Below are positions 62,553-64,000 of a DNA stretch of 64,000 bases, in pieces. Made by a program: the position numbers and the translations under genes. Source of the DNA: Aliarcobacter cibarius (lineage in GTDB: Bacteria; Campylobacterota; Campylobacteria; Campylobacterales; Arcobacteraceae); assembly GCF_013372265.1 (NCBI RefSeq), contig NZ_CP054051.1, positions 1,624,587-1,688,586 of the forward strand, written 5' to 3'. Under the pieces are notes generated by a model. The model made no database searches. It was not told the origin of the DNA and saw only the letters and a program-made list of their open reading frames with translations. Numbering within the stretch: the stretch's first letter is position 1; every line of letters begins with the position of its first letter.

Positions 62553-64000
62553 TTACATATCTTTATATTTTGCTATCTCATCTCGAAGTCTAATAGCCTC
62601 TTCAAAATTTAAATCAGCTGCAGCTTTTTTCATCTGTTTATTTAATTCTATTAATATTTTCTTTCTTTCAGCTGCTGGCATTTTTTCTAATCTTTGTTTT
62701 TTAAGCGCAACTGAATCATACTCTTCAACTTTTAAATTTTGGTCAAGTTTTCTTGTAGTTGATTTTGGTGTAATATTATGTTCTTTATTAAACTCTTCTT
62801 GAAGTTTTCTTCTTCTATTTGTTTCATCAATAGCAAATTGCATTGAAGCTGTAATTTTTTTGGCAAATAAAATTACCCTTCCTTCTTCATTTCTTGCAGC
62901 TCTTCCTATTGTTTGAATTAAAGATGTTTTACTTCTTAAAAATCCCTCTTTATCTGCATCAAGTATTGCAACAAGAGAAGTTTCTGGAATATCTAGTCCT
63001 TCTCTTAAAAGATTAATTCCTATTAAAACATCAAAAGTACCAAGTCTTAACTCTCTTATGATTTGATTTCTTTCTATTGCATCAATCTCAGAGTGCATAT
63101 ATTTTACTTTTATTCCTAAATCAGCATAATAGCTTGCCAACTCTTCTGCCATTTTTTTAGTTAAAACTGTAACCAATACCCTTTGATTTTTTGCAATTAC
63201 TTTTTTTATCTCATCATGAAGTTTTTCTACTTGGAACTCACTATCAACAATATCTATAACAGGATCAAGTAAACCTGTTGGTCTTATTATTTGTTCTGCC
63301 ACAACTGAGCTTAACTCTAATTCAAGCTCATTTGGAGTTGCACTTACAAAAATATAATTTGGAGCTTTATTTATAAATTCATCAAATTTCAAAGGTCTAT
63401 TATCAAGAGCACTTGGAAGCCTAAATCCATACTCTACTAAAACTTCTTTTCTACTTCTATCAGCTACATGCATTCCTCTAAATTGAGATAAAGATACATG
63501 TGACTCATCAACAACAAGTAAAAAATCTTTATCCATTTGAGCAAAATAATCAAGTAAAGAGTAAGGTGTCTCACCTGGTTTTAAGCCTGTTAGATGCCTC
63601 GCATAGTTTTCAATTCCTTTACACATTCCAGTTGCTTCAATCATCTCCAAATCAAACTCAACTCTTTGTTTTAATCTTTGATACTCTACAAGTTTATTTT
63701 CACTTTGAAAATAGTTTAATCTATCTTCAAGTTCTTCTTCAATTTCTTTAACTGCTCTTGCTAAATTATCTTGAGTAACAACAAAAGGATTAACCGAATA
63801 AATTATTATCTCTTTTAAATCTTTTACTTTTGTATTTGTAAGATATTCATGTTTTGTGATACTTTCTACCTCATCACCAAAAAACTCAACTCTAATAAAT
63901 TCATCTTCATAGTATGCTGGAAAAATATCTATCACATCTCCATTTACTCTAAAATCTGCTCTATCAAAAAATTTATCATTTCTTTTGTAACCCATTTCTA
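62553..64000 (-). CDS. uvrB: Excinuclease ABC subunit B, C-terminal ~480 residues (5' end outside window)
   Basis: UvrB is the damage-verifying helicase-like subunit of nucleotide excision repair. The frame is open to the window edge and the Met at 63993-63995 is internal. Visible parts: [21 protein letters not shown], the DESHVSLSQ motif (DEAD-box equivalent), [11 protein letters not shown], the helicase motifs [34 protein letters not shown] and [13 protein letters not shown], and the C-terminal UVR domain ([20 protein letters not shown]). It is convergent with nth, with a one-base gap. Confidence 0.97.
   Translation of the reverse strand, partial: EMGYKRNDKFFDRADFRVNGDVIDIFPAYYEDEFIRVEFFGDEVESITKHEYLTNTKVKDLKEIIIYSVNPFVVTQDNLARAVKEIEEELEDRLNYFQSENKLVEYQRLKQRVEFDLEMIEATGMCKGIENYARHLTGLKPGETPYSLLDYFAQMDKDFLLVVDESHVSLSQFRGMHVADRSRKEVLVEYGFRLPSALDNRPLKFDEFINKAPNYIFVSATPNELELELSSVVAEQIIRPTGLLDPVIDIVDSEFQVEKLHDEIKKVIAKNQRVLVTVLTKKMAEELASYYADLGIKVKYMHSEIDAIERNQIIRELRLGTFDVLIGINLLREGLDIPETSLVAILDADKEGFLRSKTSLIQTIGRAARNEEGRVILFAKKITASMQFAIDETNRRRKLQEEFNKEHNITPKSTTRKLDQNLKVEEYDSVALKKQRLEKMPAAERKKILIELNKQMKKAAADLNFEEAIRLRDEIAKYKDM

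Overview
The window is a stretch of chromosome from a Campylobacterota bacterium, most likely of the Arcobacter group. The evidence is very AT-rich DNA, many TTG/GTG starts, two sensor kinases with an IAHQWRQPL phosphoacceptor box, and blocks of gene order familiar from Campylobacter and Arcobacter: rplY-pth-permease, folD-lepB-rpiB, pyrH-rpoZ-spoT-tyrS-NMO-amidase, cvpA-lysS-glyA-SPOR and apt-dedA-pepA. Species identity is inferred and was not tested by any search. I saw no rRNA, tRNA or CRISPR array.

Layout. 1-7.6 kb: end of a chemoreceptor, a small CheZ-like protein, truD, thiL, a zinc-ribbon protein, NosL-like copper protein, ppnP, recO, an HDOD protein and ychF. 7.6-8.0 kb: an intergenic stretch holding a decayed cysteine synthase fragment. 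8.0-14 kb: a periplasmic binding protein fused by coupling to a three-PAS histidine kinase, then cstA with its small YbdD-like partner. 14-17.1 kb: a damaged iron-uptake locus (PepSY membrane protein, periplasmic accessory protein, a 522-bp internally deleted IS, and the first ~100 codons of a TonB receptor). 17.1-24.5 kb: diguanylate cyclase, a split MacAB-TolC type export system and exbB-exbD-tonB behind a Fur-box-like palindrome. 24.5-31.6 kb (minus strand): pepA, dedA, trpB, apt, a pseudopilin, dnaB, ispG. 31.7-49.6 kb (plus strand): a histidine kinase and then a long, tightly packed housekeeping run from cvpA to an N-acetylmuramoyl-L-alanine amidase that has no conventional start codon. 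49.6-55.8 kb: Nudix, permease, pth, rplY, then folD, lepB, rpiB, a 36-residue membrane peptide and an HD protein. 55.8-57.8 kb: an OprC/NosA-type copper receptor. 57.8-61.4 kb: a compact integrated element. 61.5-64 kb: a membrane protein, nth and uvrB (cut by the window edge).

The most interesting region is 57802-61432. A perfect 19-bp direct repeat flanks five co-directional genes: ribbon-helix-helix regulator, OB-fold ssDNA-binding-like protein, HUH-type replication initiator, excisionase-like HTH protein and tyrosine integrase. Joining the two repeats gives a core bracketed by 8-bp inverted arms, as expected of an attP. Two consensus promoters with 17-bp spacers drive the first gene. The gene set looks like the replication half of a filamentous phage combined with an integration module, with no coat, adsorption or Zot-like gene. 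It could be an autonomous integrative rolling-circle element or a satellite that borrows packaging from a helper inovirus; that last idea is inference.
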